From contig CADCHG010000020.1 of NCBI GenBank assembly GCA_902801155.1, positions 1 to 62,863 of the forward strand: DNA of 62,863 nt, in the 5' to 3' direction. The position numbers were made by a program, and so were the translations under genes. This document shows, piece after piece, positions 37,285-46,477 of the stretch (position 1 is the stretch's first letter; the number at the start of each line of letters is the position of its first letter). The stretch comes from an uncultured Prevotellaceae bacterium. GTDB taxonomy: Bacteria; Bacteroidota; Bacteroidia; Bacteroidales; Bacteroidaceae. Below the pieces are notes generated by a model. It searched no databases. It saw only the letters and a program-made list of their open reading frames with translations, and was not told the origin of the DNA.

Positions 37285-39324
37285 TTACTTTATCACCAAA
37301 GCACCATTCACAGGAATCGTTGGGAAGAATCCCTTCTTCATTATAGTATTCGTAACCTTCATCTCCTTGACAGAGCCTTTAGGAGTTACGCCCTTGATGC
37401 CCTTGTCGCTATCACTATAAACGCTTACGGTGCTTCCGAACGCAAACAAGTGCATAGGGATTGAAACCTTAATTGGTTCCTTCTGTCCGTTTACGGCTAC
37501 TATATACCACTTACCTTCCTGACTCCTGCGTGCAAGTACGATATACTTACCTGGATAACCGTCGATAAATAAGGTTTCCTCCCATGTAGTAGGAACCTTC
37601 TTCATGAAATCAACAGCCCATGCAGGTGCATCATTGAGGTTGTTTGGTGCCATGGCGAAGTGCTGAACAGGGCTCTGGAACAATACTGCTGTAGCGAGGG
37701 CGAACACATCAGAGGTTACACGATGACCGCCCCACATCTCGTTTGAGTTCTTAGGGTTATAGTACCAGTTGAGTGTTGAGCCTCCGAAGTCCATACTGCC
37801 CACTACATTACGGATGAATGGAAGGAAAGTAGCATCCATAGCCTCACGGTCACACTCGTTCTGACCAAAATGCAGATTCTCAGAAGCACGTACAGCCTCA
37901 CTTGCCACATAGTTAGGGAAGAGATATTCCCATCCGCGTGGTAGGGTGCAGCCGTGGAAGATAACGAGAATGTTATGCTTCATTGCATCCATGAGGATGT
38001 CGCGGTAAAGCTCCATAGTGCATTGCTTGTCACCTCCGAAGAAGTCAACCTTGATACCACGGATTCCTATGCTCTGCATCCATTCCATCTCCTGCTGACG
38101 ACGATAAGCTGTGCTCATGCAGTTGCGTGGAGTTTGTGGAGCATCATTCCAGATACCGTTTGAGTTATACCAGAGATAGAGATATACGCCCTTCTCCTTT
38201 CCATACTTTGCAAGTTCTGCTATACGGTCACGACCAATCTGTGTATCCCACTGAGCATCAATGAGAAGTGACTCCCAACCCATAGCAGCGGCAAAGTCTA
38301 TATACTGCTTCTGAGTGTCGAAGTTACAGCTCTCATCATTTGCAATAATCCATGACCATGCACCACGACCGTATGAATCCTTCACCTTATCGCGGAGAGA
38401 GGCTATAGTTTTAGCATCCATCTGCATAGGATTTTGAGCAGCAAGCACATCCCATGTGATAGTTGACTCTACAATATCCTTGAGATTATCAGATATAGAA
38501 ATAGTACGCCAAGGTGTTGTGTCTGGCAAAGCCATCTGAGCACCTGTTGAGCCATAGCCATTGTTTTCCTTCTGGCTTGGGAAAGAGATCTGATAGTTTC
38601 CTGCACCCTTGTTCTCAAGTTTACAGCCAGGATATCCGCCTGCTGAACCTGTTTCTGAAACGAGAATCCAGATATTCTGTTCTGCTGTATTAGGAGCCTT
38701 GAAAAGACAAGGGAAGGTGTAGCCGAGTCCCCAACCGTTTTTGCCCATCTCCTGATCTGCATCATAGTGGGTTTCATAGCTTGGTGCTGTGCGTGCAAAA
38801 CCTGTCATCTCACCCATTTGTGGGCATAGGAAAGTTGTTGTACCGTCAATCATAGAGAAAGATGTTGCCTCGCTGTTCACAACAACGCACATAGCCTCTT
38901 TCTTTGACTTCAGTAACTCATACTGGAAAGCGATGTTATTATTACTTACATTGAATGTAACCTTCATCACATCCTTACCTTCTTTGTTTGCGAAGGTATA
39001 TACCTGCTGGTTTGCTTCGTAATGGTTATTTTTACGCTTTATATTATATAAGGTGTAATCTGCAACAATAGCCTTGACCTCAGAAGTATTCTTGAGGGTA
39101 AGATCCTTTGTGAAATCTCCTATATTCGTATTCAGACCAAGGTCTGACTTTCCGATACAAGTAGTGTTATTATAATTTACAACGTATGAAGGTTTACCGT
39201 CTTCACATGTTACGGTCACTTTAAGCTTACCGTCTGGAGATACCTGAGCATAGCAGCCTAACCAAGCCTTCCCCAATGGAAGGATGTTAGATACTAAAGC
39301 CAATAAAAATAGTCTTTTAAACAT
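37285..39324 (-). CDS. GH97 alpha-glycosidase, probable retaining alpha-galactosidase
   Basis: 679 aa; signal peptide about 1-26 (NILPLGKAWLGCYAQ). The N-terminal beta-supersandwich begins SPDGKLKVTVTCEDGKPSY. The barrel contains ESLLIDAQWD, IRGIKVDFFGGDKQ (Asp near 427) and VASEAVRASEN. A C-terminal Greek-key domain completes the usual length. An Asp in the KVDF position points to the retaining (alpha-galactosidase-like) GH97 branch rather than the inverting SusB branch, which uses Glu. Glucuronoarabinoxylan carries terminal galactose, so this fits the locus. Confidence 0.87.
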   Translation of the reverse strand: MFKRLFLLALVSNILPLGKAWLGCYAQVSPDGKLKVTVTCEDGKPSYVVNYNNTTCIGKSDLGLNTNIGDFTKDLTLKNTSEVKAIVADYTLYNIKRKNNHYEANQQVYTFANKEGKDVMKVTFNVSNNNIAFQYELLKSKKEAMCVVVNSEATSFSMIDGTTTFLCPQMGEMTGFARTAPSYETHYDADQEMGKNGWGLGYTFPCLFKAPNTAEQNIWILVSETGSAGGYPGCKLENKGAGNYQISFPSQKENNGYGSTGAQMALPDTTPWRTISISDNLKDIVESTITWDVLAAQNPMQMDAKTIASLRDKVKDSYGRGAWSWIIANDESCNFDTQKQYIDFAAAMGWESLLIDAQWDTQIGRDRIAELAKYGKEKGVYLYLWYNSNGIWNDAPQTPRNCMSTAYRRQQEMEWMQSIGIRGIKVDFFGGDKQCTMELYRDILMDAMKHNILVIFHGCTLPRGWEYLFPNYVASEAVRASENLHFGQNECDREAMDATFLPFIRNVVGSMDFGGSTLNWYYNPKNSNEMWGGHRVTSDVFALATAVLFQSPVQHFAMAPNNLNDAPAWAVDFMKKVPTTWEETLFIDGYPGKYIVLARRSQEGKWYIVAVNGQKEPIKVSIPMHLFAFGSTVSVYSDSDKGIKGVTPKGSVKEMKVTNTIMKKGFFPTIPVNGALVIK

Positions 39325-39369
39325 AATGTTATATATAATTTGTAAATTTACAATTTGTGATTTCTCCCA

Positions 39370-39487
39370 TTATCGCGATAAAATGTATCTAACTCCCCCT
39401 GTGGGGGGTAGGGGGAGCTCCCTCCCTACGGGGGAAGTCCGATGTGATAATATCGGAGTATGTGTCAGGGGCGGGGGGAGAGGCCGT
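39370..39487. repeat. GC-rich intergenic palindromic element, copy 2
   Basis: It starts ATCGCGATAAAATGTATCTA, then CCCCCTGTGGGGGG, CTCCCTCCCTACGG, an inner GATGTGATAATATC stem and a GGGGGGAGAGGCCG end at the stop codon of the GH43 gene. The inner stem differs from the GAAGAT stem of copies 1 and 3 while the outer parts are conserved. Confidence 0.7.
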
Positions 39488-40894
39488 TTATTCTTTACAG
39501 AACCACTTATCCAAGTTGAACAGCTTACAGCCTTTTAATCCCTTGAACAGGAAGAAAACATCGCGTGTGCCCTGTATCTTTGTGACAGGAGCAGAGAAAT
39601 CCTCCCATTCCTCCCAACCTCCGGTTGGTGCAATATCTACGGTTGCTATCTTCTCGCCCTTGATAGAGTCAAGATGCACCTCTATCTGTCCACCCTGAAG
39701 TGCACTTGCTGCCGTTACTGTTATGGTTGAAGGAACCTTTGAGAAATCCACCTCGCGAAGCTTTATCCAGTCGCCATTGTGTATATCACTTACCCAAACG
39801 CGGTTCTGTTTCTTGTTCCATTCTGACTTGATACCTTGAGAGAATGCCATTGTCTCGCCCTGAACGGTCTCAAACGGATTGAGTTTGCCGATAGGAGCAG
39901 GACCTTCATGTGTTGGCTTGATGATAGGCAGACGACCGTCCTTCTGCCATTCAAACTCCTCTACACATGCACTTCTTGCGAAGCCTCCACCCTTAGGAAG
40001 CCAACCTGTATGGTAGAAGAAATAGTTATGTCCCTTGAACTCGATGATACCGCTATGGTTTGTAAACGAGTTTGTTTCGTTTGTCTGAGGCATAACCTCA
40101 CCAACGTATGTCCAAGGTCCCTGTGCTGTTGGACCCTCAGAATATGCTATGCACTCAGGAATGCCGCCAGCGGCATAGATAAGGAAATACTTTCCCCAAG
40201 CAGAGGCGGCAAGTTCCTTCTTTGTCAAACCTAATTTCTTTATCTCTTCCTTCGAGAGAGAACGCTGTTTGTGAAGCCAAGGACCTTCAACATATCGCTG
40301 GATAGTTGAGTCGCATTTCAACTCTGAATCCAGATGAATCATGTCCTCTGATAGTTTCGCACTATAGAAGCGTGGATTGCCCCAACCTATATATGCCTGA
40401 TTATTCTCGTCAATCCAAACTGTAGGGTCGATGTGGTCCCATTTGCCATTCTCAAAGAGTGGCTTGCCGAGAGCATCGTGATAAGGACCTTCTACCTTGT
40501 CTGCAACACCGACACCGATAGCCATACCACCGCTAATCTTTGAGTGGATAGGCACATAGAGGTAGAACTTTCCATTACGCTCAATACATTGTGGAGCCCA
40601 TGAACGGTCATCTGCCCATTTGAAGTCACATTGACTCAAAGGACATCCATGATCTGTCCAGTTCACCATATCGGCTGTAGAGAATAAACGCCACTCGTTC
40701 ATCCAGAAGAAGTCCGCATTCTCTTCATCATGTCCAGTGAATACATACAGACGATCTCCCTTCACCATAGGAGCTGGGTCAGTGGAGAAACAGGTTTGAG
40801 CGATTGGGTTTTGGGCATAAGAACAGCCTAACCAAGCCTTCCCAAAGGGAAGGATGTTTGATAGTAATGCCAATAAAAATATTTTCTTAAACAT
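39488..40894 (-). CDS. GH43 glycosidase with C-terminal CBM6-like domain
   Basis: 468 aa; signal peptide about 1-27 (NILPFGKAWLGCSYAQ). The triad is D39 (FSTDPAPMV), D156 (HIDPTVWIDENNQ) and E203 (YVEGPWLHKQ). From about 345 a CBM6-like domain runs (ETVQGETMAFSQGIKSEW, LREVDFSKVPSTITVTAAS). It is paralogous to the GH43 at 30438-31802 with the same architecture. An arabinofuranosidase or beta-xylosidase acting on arabinoxylan fragments is expected. Confidence 0.88.
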   Translation of the reverse strand: MFKKIFLLALLSNILPFGKAWLGCSYAQNPIAQTCFSTDPAPMVKGDRLYVFTGHDEENADFFWMNEWRLFSTADMVNWTDHGCPLSQCDFKWADDRSWAPQCIERNGKFYLYVPIHSKISGGMAIGVGVADKVEGPYHDALGKPLFENGKWDHIDPTVWIDENNQAYIGWGNPRFYSAKLSEDMIHLDSELKCDSTIQRYVEGPWLHKQRSLSKEEIKKLGLTKKELAASAWGKYFLIYAAGGIPECIAYSEGPTAQGPWTYVGEVMPQTNETNSFTNHSGIIEFKGHNYFFYHTGWLPKGGGFARSACVEEFEWQKDGRLPIIKPTHEGPAPIGKLNPFETVQGETMAFSQGIKSEWNKKQNRVWVSDIHNGDWIKLREVDFSKVPSTITVTAASALQGGQIEVHLDSIKGEKIATVDIAPTGGWEEWEDFSAPVTKIQGTRDVFFLFKGLKGCKLFNLDKWFCKE

Positions 40895-40927
40895 AATGCT
40901 ATTTATAATTTACCTTTTACTTTTCCC

Positions 40928-41047
40928 CCATAGCGATGAAATGTATCTACTCCCCCCTGTGGGGGTGAGGGGGCAGCTCCCTCCCTATGGCGGGAAGTCG
41001 AAGATTGGGTATCTTCGAGTATGTGCAAAGCGGGGGGAGAGGCCGCT
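40928..41047. repeat. GC-rich intergenic palindromic element, copy 3
   Basis: It starts TAGCGATGAAATGTATCTAC, then CCCCCCTGTGGGGG, CTCCCTCCCTATGG, a GAAGATTGGGTATCTTC stem and GGGGGGAGAGGCCGC. It is nearly identical to copy 1 and fills the gap between the esterase and GH43 genes. Confidence 0.7.
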
Positions 41048-41051
41048 GGGT

Positions 41052-42584
41052 CTATTTTATTACTTTTTTCCCGTTGCTGATATAAATTTCACCTTTCTTA
41101 GGCTCATTCACACGCTGTCCCTGAAGGTTGAAATAAATCGTGTTCTTCGCACCTTCCTTTGCGACCTCTACTTCCTCAATGCCTGTAGGCTTTGGAAGAA
41201 GCTTCAGCATCTGCTCTGCATAGCGCTTACCGAGCATACGGTAGCCTTCTGCTGAGAAGTGCCAAGGATCCTTTCCGTTTCCTGGGATTCCCTTTGCAGA
41301 GATTACGTATGAGTTTGGGACTGATTTCTTGAGGTTAGGCAAAGCAGCCTGATTATGCCATGAGCAAGAACCTCCCTGATTCTCATAGAGAGTCTCACCT
41401 GCGAGCAGCGGAGTCTTATCAGGGTCAAGACCGAGATAGTAGCATATACGCTTGTAAACCTCTGCCACTTTACCACACCAGTCTGATGCGCCATTGTTTG
41501 ACTCTCCCTGATGCAAGAGAATTCCCTTGATAGTGCCTGACTTCTGGGCAATCTTACCCATGTCGATTAATCTTTGGAGAGGATCGTTATCGTACTGAGC
41601 GCAATAGTTCTTGAACCAACCCTGCTCACCTGCAATATACGCATCCTTATATTCCTGCATAAAAAGCTCAATCTTTGCACCACCTACAGCAACGTTGATC
41701 ACACCGATCTTGATGTCCTCAGGAAGATTCTCTACAAGTGTACGACCGAAGTAATCAACAGGAGTAAGACCTGTACCAGGACGGCAGAGTGGTGGAACGG
41801 CTGGGTACCAGTTACCCTTTTTCTTTGTTGCGCTGAAATCAACGGCAGGCATCATCCAGAAGCGCTCTGGAACATCCTGCTTGTCTATTGCCTCAACAGC
41901 AGCATTACCTTCCATGTTTGACTGTCCGAAGCAGAGGTAGATATGGAACTTAGAATCTCCCTGCTCTGCAAGATCCCATTTGTCAGGAATCTCAGGAGCC
42001 TTAGGCGCTTCGATAGCAGGACTTCCATCAGACTTTACAAGAGAGAATGTAGTGCCACGATATCCTGACTCGCATGACCATCCTTCTATATTGCCAGCCT
42101 CAAAGTCGCCATTCTGCACAAGATCTACACCGTACTCATCGTCAGAGAGCTTTACGTCGTCAATATAGAGAGAGCCGTTCAGTTTGCCAAATTCGAAATC
42201 AAGTCTGTCGATAGGGAAATTGGCTGTGAAATTCCAAGTATAGGTTGCCCAGTTTGTTGTTATGTTCTTGTTGTCAAGATATTGCACATCGGCAGAGTTC
42301 CCCCACTGATTCTTGTTCGAACTTTTTGTGTCAATAGGCCAAAAAGCCATATCGCAAGCCACAGAAGCCTTTGCCTTCAGCGTGAGGGTATATGTCCTGC
42401 CCTTTTCGAGAGCAGCATTCAGACTATAGTTTGCCTGATTGTCCCATGCATCAGAACCACCGACAGCCTTGTAGCAGATGCATAGATTTTCATTTGCATT
42501 GTTTTTTTCCTGAGCCTGACAATATAGGCCCAAAGTCCCTATTGAAAGAATGTTTAAGAGTAAAATTGATAATAAACGTCTCAT
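41052..42584 (-). CDS. Secreted SGNH/SASA-type carbohydrate esterase (CE6-like acetylxylan esterase)
   Basis: 510 aa; signal peptide about 1-25 (LGLYCQAQ). The N-terminal CBM4_9-like beta-sandwich (about 30-195) contains SDAWDNQANYSLNAALE and LYIDDVKLSDDEYG. The esterase domain has block I FGQSNMEG (Ser near 220), NVAVGGAKIE, LLHQGESNNG and a DxxH pair in DPWHFSAEGY (near 440). The tail FNLQGQRVNEPKKGEIYISN is the Prevotella C-terminal motif. It is the first gene of the 11-gene leftward operon, 88 bp from the promoter's -7 box. It probably removes O-acetyl groups from xylan. Confidence 0.85.
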   Translation of the reverse strand: MRRLLSILLLNILSIGTLGLYCQAQEKNNANENLCICYKAVGGSDAWDNQANYSLNAALEKGRTYTLTLKAKASVACDMAFWPIDTKSSNKNQWGNSADVQYLDNKNITTNWATYTWNFTANFPIDRLDFEFGKLNGSLYIDDVKLSDDEYGVDLVQNGDFEAGNIEGWSCESGYRGTTFSLVKSDGSPAIEAPKAPEIPDKWDLAEQGDSKFHIYLCFGQSNMEGNAAVEAIDKQDVPERFWMMPAVDFSATKKKGNWYPAVPPLCRPGTGLTPVDYFGRTLVENLPEDIKIGVINVAVGGAKIELFMQEYKDAYIAGEQGWFKNYCAQYDNDPLQRLIDMGKIAQKSGTIKGILLHQGESNNGASDWCGKVAEVYKRICYYLGLDPDKTPLLAGETLYENQGGSCSWHNQAALPNLKKSVPNSYVISAKGIPGNGKDPWHFSAEGYRMLGKRYAEQMLKLLPKPTGIEEVEVAKEGAKNTIYFNLQGQRVNEPKKGEIYISNGKKVIK

Positions 42585-42671
42585 TTATTGTTAAGTTAGA
42601 AATTTGACTGCTTGAAAGACAAATGATAAAAGATATTACCCTTTAGTCTTTGGTTATTGAATATTTGAGTG

Positions 42672-42703
42672 CAAAGATAATAAAAAAACGTAGAAACACC
42701 AAA
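42672..42703 (-). promoter_or_regulatory. Promoter of the leftward 11-gene hydrolase operon
   Basis: Minus strand: TTTG (42700-42703), a 20-nt spacer, TATCTTTG (42672-42679), then CAC. This is a near-perfect Bacteroidetes promoter driving the gene that starts at 42584 and, with no internal terminator seen, probably all genes down to 19179. Confidence 0.75.
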
Positions 42704-42810
42704 GAATATGTTACATAAATTACGCAATTTCTTATGTTATTGCTTATAGCAAAGGACGAAATAGTGTAAAATCGACAATTATTCTCCCTTTATGGGACAT
42801 TTCCGACGTA

Positions 42811-42905
42811 GTATTCCCTGTCTCTCTTCGCTATCCCTTCGTTTCTCCTTCGCTATCCCTTCGTTCTCTCTTCGCTTCAGATCGAAGGGTAGATAGGCGA
42901 TAAGG
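42811..42905. repeat. 11-bp tandem repeat array D
   Basis: Units TCTCTTCGCTA, TCCCTTCGTTT, CTCCTTCGCTA, TCCCTTCGTTC and TCTCTTCGCTT follow each other at 11 bp. They are followed by a partly reverse-complementary stretch (ATCGAAGGGTAGATAGGCGA). The array sits between the divergent operon promoter and the SusC promoter. The sequence differs from arrays A-C but the period and opposed design are the same. Confidence 0.6.
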
Positions 42906-43158
42906 GAAATTTACAAAGAAAGGATAGTGGAATCAAAGCTGTACTTATAGGGATAAATCAATACTTTTGCCACGTTTTATTTTCTTCATAAAAGATCTGT
43001 TCCATAAAAATGACAAAACGCGTATAAATTTACCAAATATGCATTAAATAGGCAGGAGACATCCTTAAAGCCACATTTATTCCGTACAATTTTACCAATT
43101 TGGTACACAAAGAAAAGTATAAGGAACAAAAGACAAGGTGTATGTCGATATTATTCCA

Positions 43159-43166
43159 TACCTTTG
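43159..43166 (+). promoter_or_regulatory. Probable -7 box of the SusC-SusD transcript
   Basis: TACCTTTG at 43159-43166, followed by CC, matches the consensus. No TTTG lies at the expected -33 distance, which is common for activator-dependent PUL promoters. It leaves a leader of about 170 nt. Confidence 0.5.
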
Positions 43167-43180
43167 CCGCCGAAAATTCC

Positions 43181-43284
43181 AACTAACTCGACAAAGAAAA
43201 ACTAACTCGACAAAAAGAAACTAACTTGGAAGTAAAAAACTAACTTGGAAGTGTAAAACTGTTTTTGCGTGTAAAACTAACTTT
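43181..43284 (+). repeat. 19-nt-period repeat in the SusC leader
   Basis: CTAACT occurs at 43183, 43202, 43221 and 43240 (exactly 19 nt apart) and again at 43277 (37 nt on). The first two units continue CGACAAA and the next two continue TGGAAGT. The whole array is inside the untranslated leader of the SusC gene. Confidence 0.7.
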
Positions 43285-43342
43285 AAGAGTGTGACGTTTG
43301 GAATTATTGAAACTAATTTTAACTCAAAAAACATTTTTGTAA

Positions 43343-46300
43343 ATGAACCTAAACTTAAAGAAGGCGACATTAGTGGTTACCATGTCCACCGTTATGATGG
43401 GCTTTACGCCACTAACTGTAGCAGCGGAGACAGCTGGCTCTATGCCTACTGCTCCTGCAAAAACCGGTAAGGTTGTTAGAGGTACCGTAGTTGATTCGCA
43501 AGGACCACTGATCGGTGCAACCGTAATGGAGAAGGGTACGAACAATGGTACAGTTACTGATTTCGATGGTAACTATTCTCTCAAGGTATCAAATCCAGAC
43601 GCTGTTCTCGAAGTAAAATATGTAGGCTACCTCACGGAGGAGCTTGCTATTACTGGCATGAGCGTCGTTAATTTCAAACTTAAGGAAGATGGTCATAACC
43701 TCAACGAGGTTGTCGTTATCGGTTATGGTACTCAGCGTAAGGAGTCTGTAACAGGTTCCGTAGCCTCAATGAAGGGCGACATTATGCGTGAGGTTCCAGG
43801 TGCAGACATCACACAGGCAATGCAGGGACGTATAGCAGGTGTACAGATGATGCAGACTTCTTCTAAGCCAGGTGCTTCAATGCAGATCCGTGTACGTGGT
43901 ACTCGTTCACTCACAGCCGATAATGATCCATTGATTGTACTTGACGGTATTCCATTTGCTGGTACAATCAACGACATCGACCCAAGCAGCATCAAGTCTA
44001 TGGATATCCTCAAGGATGCTTCAGCTACAGCAATCTACGGCTCTCGTGGTGCTAACGGTGTAATCATGGTTACAACTAACAAGGGTAGTAAGGGTAGCAA
44101 TGCTCAGATCAAGTACAACATGTATGTAGGTCTGAAGACCAACTTTGCTGAGGTTCCTATGATGAATGGTGATCAGCTTTCTCAGCTTCGTAAGGTTTCA
44201 GGAAAATACAAGAACTCTCTTGATGAGATAGATGGCACAAACACCAATTGGCAGGATCTTCTCTATGAGAATGCCTTTACTACAAATCACGATATTTCTG
44301 TATCTGGCGGTTCTGCAACAAATAGCTATAACGCAGGTATTTCATACTTCCGTGATGAATCTATCATCCCAACACAGACTTTTAAGCGTTACGCTATGCA
44401 TGGTGCTTTAGATCAGGAAGTTGGACGTTATGTAAAGGTTGGTGTAAGTTCTAACTCCAATTTCTCTGTTTCACACAATTCAAATCTTGGCCTATATTCT
44501 TCATTGAGCTGTTCTCCACTTATCAGCCCATATAATGAGGATGGTTCTCCACGTGAAATTGCACAGATGCCACAGGATAAGACATGGGTTGTAACAGGTG
44601 ACCGTTATAAATCTCTTGGTGATACCTATGCAGATGAAAGCAACACAATGGCTACTTACAACAGTTTCTATGGCGAGCTTAAGTGCCCCTGGGTTGAAGG
44701 TCTTAAGTATCGCATAAACCTTGGTCTTAACTTCCGTTACAGTGATTACGGAACATACACAGGTTCAGGCGTATTCAGTGCAGATGCCACAACTCCTGGT
44801 GAAAACTCAAATACTGAGGCTAAGTGGAACTGGGCTATTGAGCACCTTCTCACATTCGACAGGACTTTTGGCAAACACACTATCAATTTCGTAGGACTTT
44901 TTGCTGCAGAAAAAGCATATTTACATAAAACCGTACTGGGTGCACAAGATGTGTTCTCTGATTATCAGCTTTGGTATAACCCTGGTTATGCTACAACTCA
45001 GTCAGTTGGTCCAAACGATCAGAAATATGAAGACCCAGGTCTTACTTCTGTCATGGGACGTATCATGTACAACTACGCTGATAAATATATGCTCAGTGTA
45101 ACTGTACGTAATGACAAATCCAGTCGACTTGCCATAGCAAAGAGAAGCCATACATATCCTGCTATCAGCCTTGGTTGGAACATCAGTAAGGAAGAGTTCA
45201 TGCAAAATATATCATGGGTTAACAACTTGAAACTTCGTGCTGGTTATGGTGAGACATCTAACCAGGCAGTAGATCCTTTCAAGACTCTCGGTCTGCTCGC
45301 TCCTGTTGCTTATAACTTCGGATCAAAGTATGCTACAGGCTTCTATCTCAAGGAAGCTAAGAACGATGATCTCGGCTGGGAGTATTCTAACACATACAAT
45401 TTTGGTGTTGATTTCTCTCTCTTTGGAGGTCGTCTTTCTGGTACTGCTGAATACTATATCCAGAATACACACGACTTGCTCCTGTCACTTAATCTTCCAA
45501 GCACATCAGGTCTCAAGTCTCAGATGGCTAACGTAGGTAAGACTCAAAATAGAGGTTTTGAGCTTTCTCTTAACGGCATAATCATCGAGAACAAGGACTG
45601 GACTTGGGAGGCAGGTCTCAACTTCTATTCTAACAAGAACGAAATCACAGAGCTTGCTGACGGTTCTACACGTGACGAGGGTAACGGTTGGTTTGTAGGT
45701 CATCCTATCAACGTACTCTACGACTACGAGAAGATTGGTATCTGGCAGTCCGACGAGGAAGAGCTTCGCAAGATTTTGGAGCCAGGTGGTAACGCTGGTA
45801 TGATTAAGGTTAAGGGTGGATATGACGAGAATGGCAATCCACGTGCAATCAATGCCTCTGACCGCCAGATTATTGAACTCGACCCTTCATGGGAAGGTGG
45901 TTTCAACACTCGTGTTGCTTACAAAAACTGGGATCTCTCAATGGTAGCAAGCTTCCGTCATGGTGGTAAACTCATCTCTACTCTCTATGGTGCATCTGGC
46001 TACCTCAATATGCTTACAGGTCGTCGTAACAATGTTGACGTAAACTATTGGACAGAGAATAATCCAACTAACGATTATCCTTTCCCTGGTGGTATCCTTA
46101 GTGGTGATAACCCTAAGTATGGCAACTCTCTTGCACTCTTCTCAGGTTCTTATCTCAAGTTCCGTACTATCACTCTCGGCTATAACTTCAAGGGTGAGTG
46201 GATGAAGAAGGTTGGTCTTACAAGCCTTCGTGCTTACGCTACTGTGACTAACCCATTCGTTCTCTTCTCTCCATACAACAATGAGAGCGGTATGGATCCA

Positions 46301-46423
46301 GAGACCAACTCTAAGGGAAATGAGAATCAGGCTTCATCAAGTTACAACTCAAAGATTCTCGTAGTTGGTACAAACACTCCAACAACTCGTAACTACCTCT
46401 TCGGTCTTAACGTAACATTCTAA
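43343..46423 (+). CDS. SusC-like TonB-dependent outer-membrane transporter
   Basis: 1026 aa; signal sequence about 1-28. A carboxypeptidase regulatory-like domain spans about 45-125 (VRGTVVDSQGPLIGATVMEK, GTVTDFDGNYSL). The NEVVVIGYGTQRKESVTGS segment and plug domain follow (about 130-245, ending IYGSRGANGVIMVTT), then a long beta-barrel ending in an aromatic residue (FGLNVTF). It imports oligosaccharides across the outer membrane with the SusD protein, powered by TonB. It is 54 bp upstream of the SusD gene and transcribed divergently from the large hydrolase operon. Xylan-derived oligosaccharides are the inferred substrate. Confidence 0.95.
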   Translation: MNLNLKKATLVVTMSTVMMGFTPLTVAAETAGSMPTAPAKTGKVVRGTVVDSQGPLIGATVMEKGTNNGTVTDFDGNYSLKVSNPDAVLEVKYVGYLTEELAITGMSVVNFKLKEDGHNLNEVVVIGYGTQRKESVTGSVASMKGDIMREVPGADITQAMQGRIAGVQMMQTSSKPGASMQIRVRGTRSLTADNDPLIVLDGIPFAGTINDIDPSSIKSMDILKDASATAIYGSRGANGVIMVTTNKGSKGSNAQIKYNMYVGLKTNFAEVPMMNGDQLSQLRKVSGKYKNSLDEIDGTNTNWQDLLYENAFTTNHDISVSGGSATNSYNAGISYFRDESIIPTQTFKRYAMHGALDQEVGRYVKVGVSSNSNFSVSHNSNLGLYSSLSCSPLISPYNEDGSPREIAQMPQDKTWVVTGDRYKSLGDTYADESNTMATYNSFYGELKCPWVEGLKYRINLGLNFRYSDYGTYTGSGVFSADATTPGENSNTEAKWNWAIEHLLTFDRTFGKHTINFVGLFAAEKAYLHKTVLGAQDVFSDYQLWYNPGYATTQSVGPNDQKYEDPGLTSVMGRIMYNYADKYMLSVTVRNDKSSRLAIAKRSHTYPAISLGWNISKEEFMQNISWVNNLKLRAGYGETSNQAVDPFKTLGLLAPVAYNFGSKYATGFYLKEAKNDDLGWEYSNTYNFGVDFSLFGGRLSGTAEYYIQNTHDLLLSLNLPSTSGLKSQMANVGKTQNRGFELSLNGIIIENKDWTWEAGLNFYSNKNEITELADGSTRDEGNGWFVGHPINVLYDYEKIGIWQSDEEELRKILEPGGNAGMIKVKGGYDENGNPRAINASDRQIIELDPSWEGGFNTRVAYKNWDLSMVASFRHGGKLISTLYGASGYLNMLTGRRNNVDVNYWTENNPTNDYPFPGGILSGDNPKYGNSLALFSGSYLKFRTITLGYNFKGEWMKKVGLTSLRAYATVTNPFVLFSPYNNESGMDPETNSKGNENQASSSYNSKILVVGTNTPTTRNYLFGLNVTF

Positions 46424-46477
46424 GTTGTAAGAGATTAAAGATTAGAGATTAAAGTAAAAAGATTAAAGAATAAAAAT

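Noticed and set aside
43181-43284. Leader repeat as a CRISPR array
   Set aside because: Period is 19 nt with no unique spacers; it is a tandem repeat in an untranslated leader.
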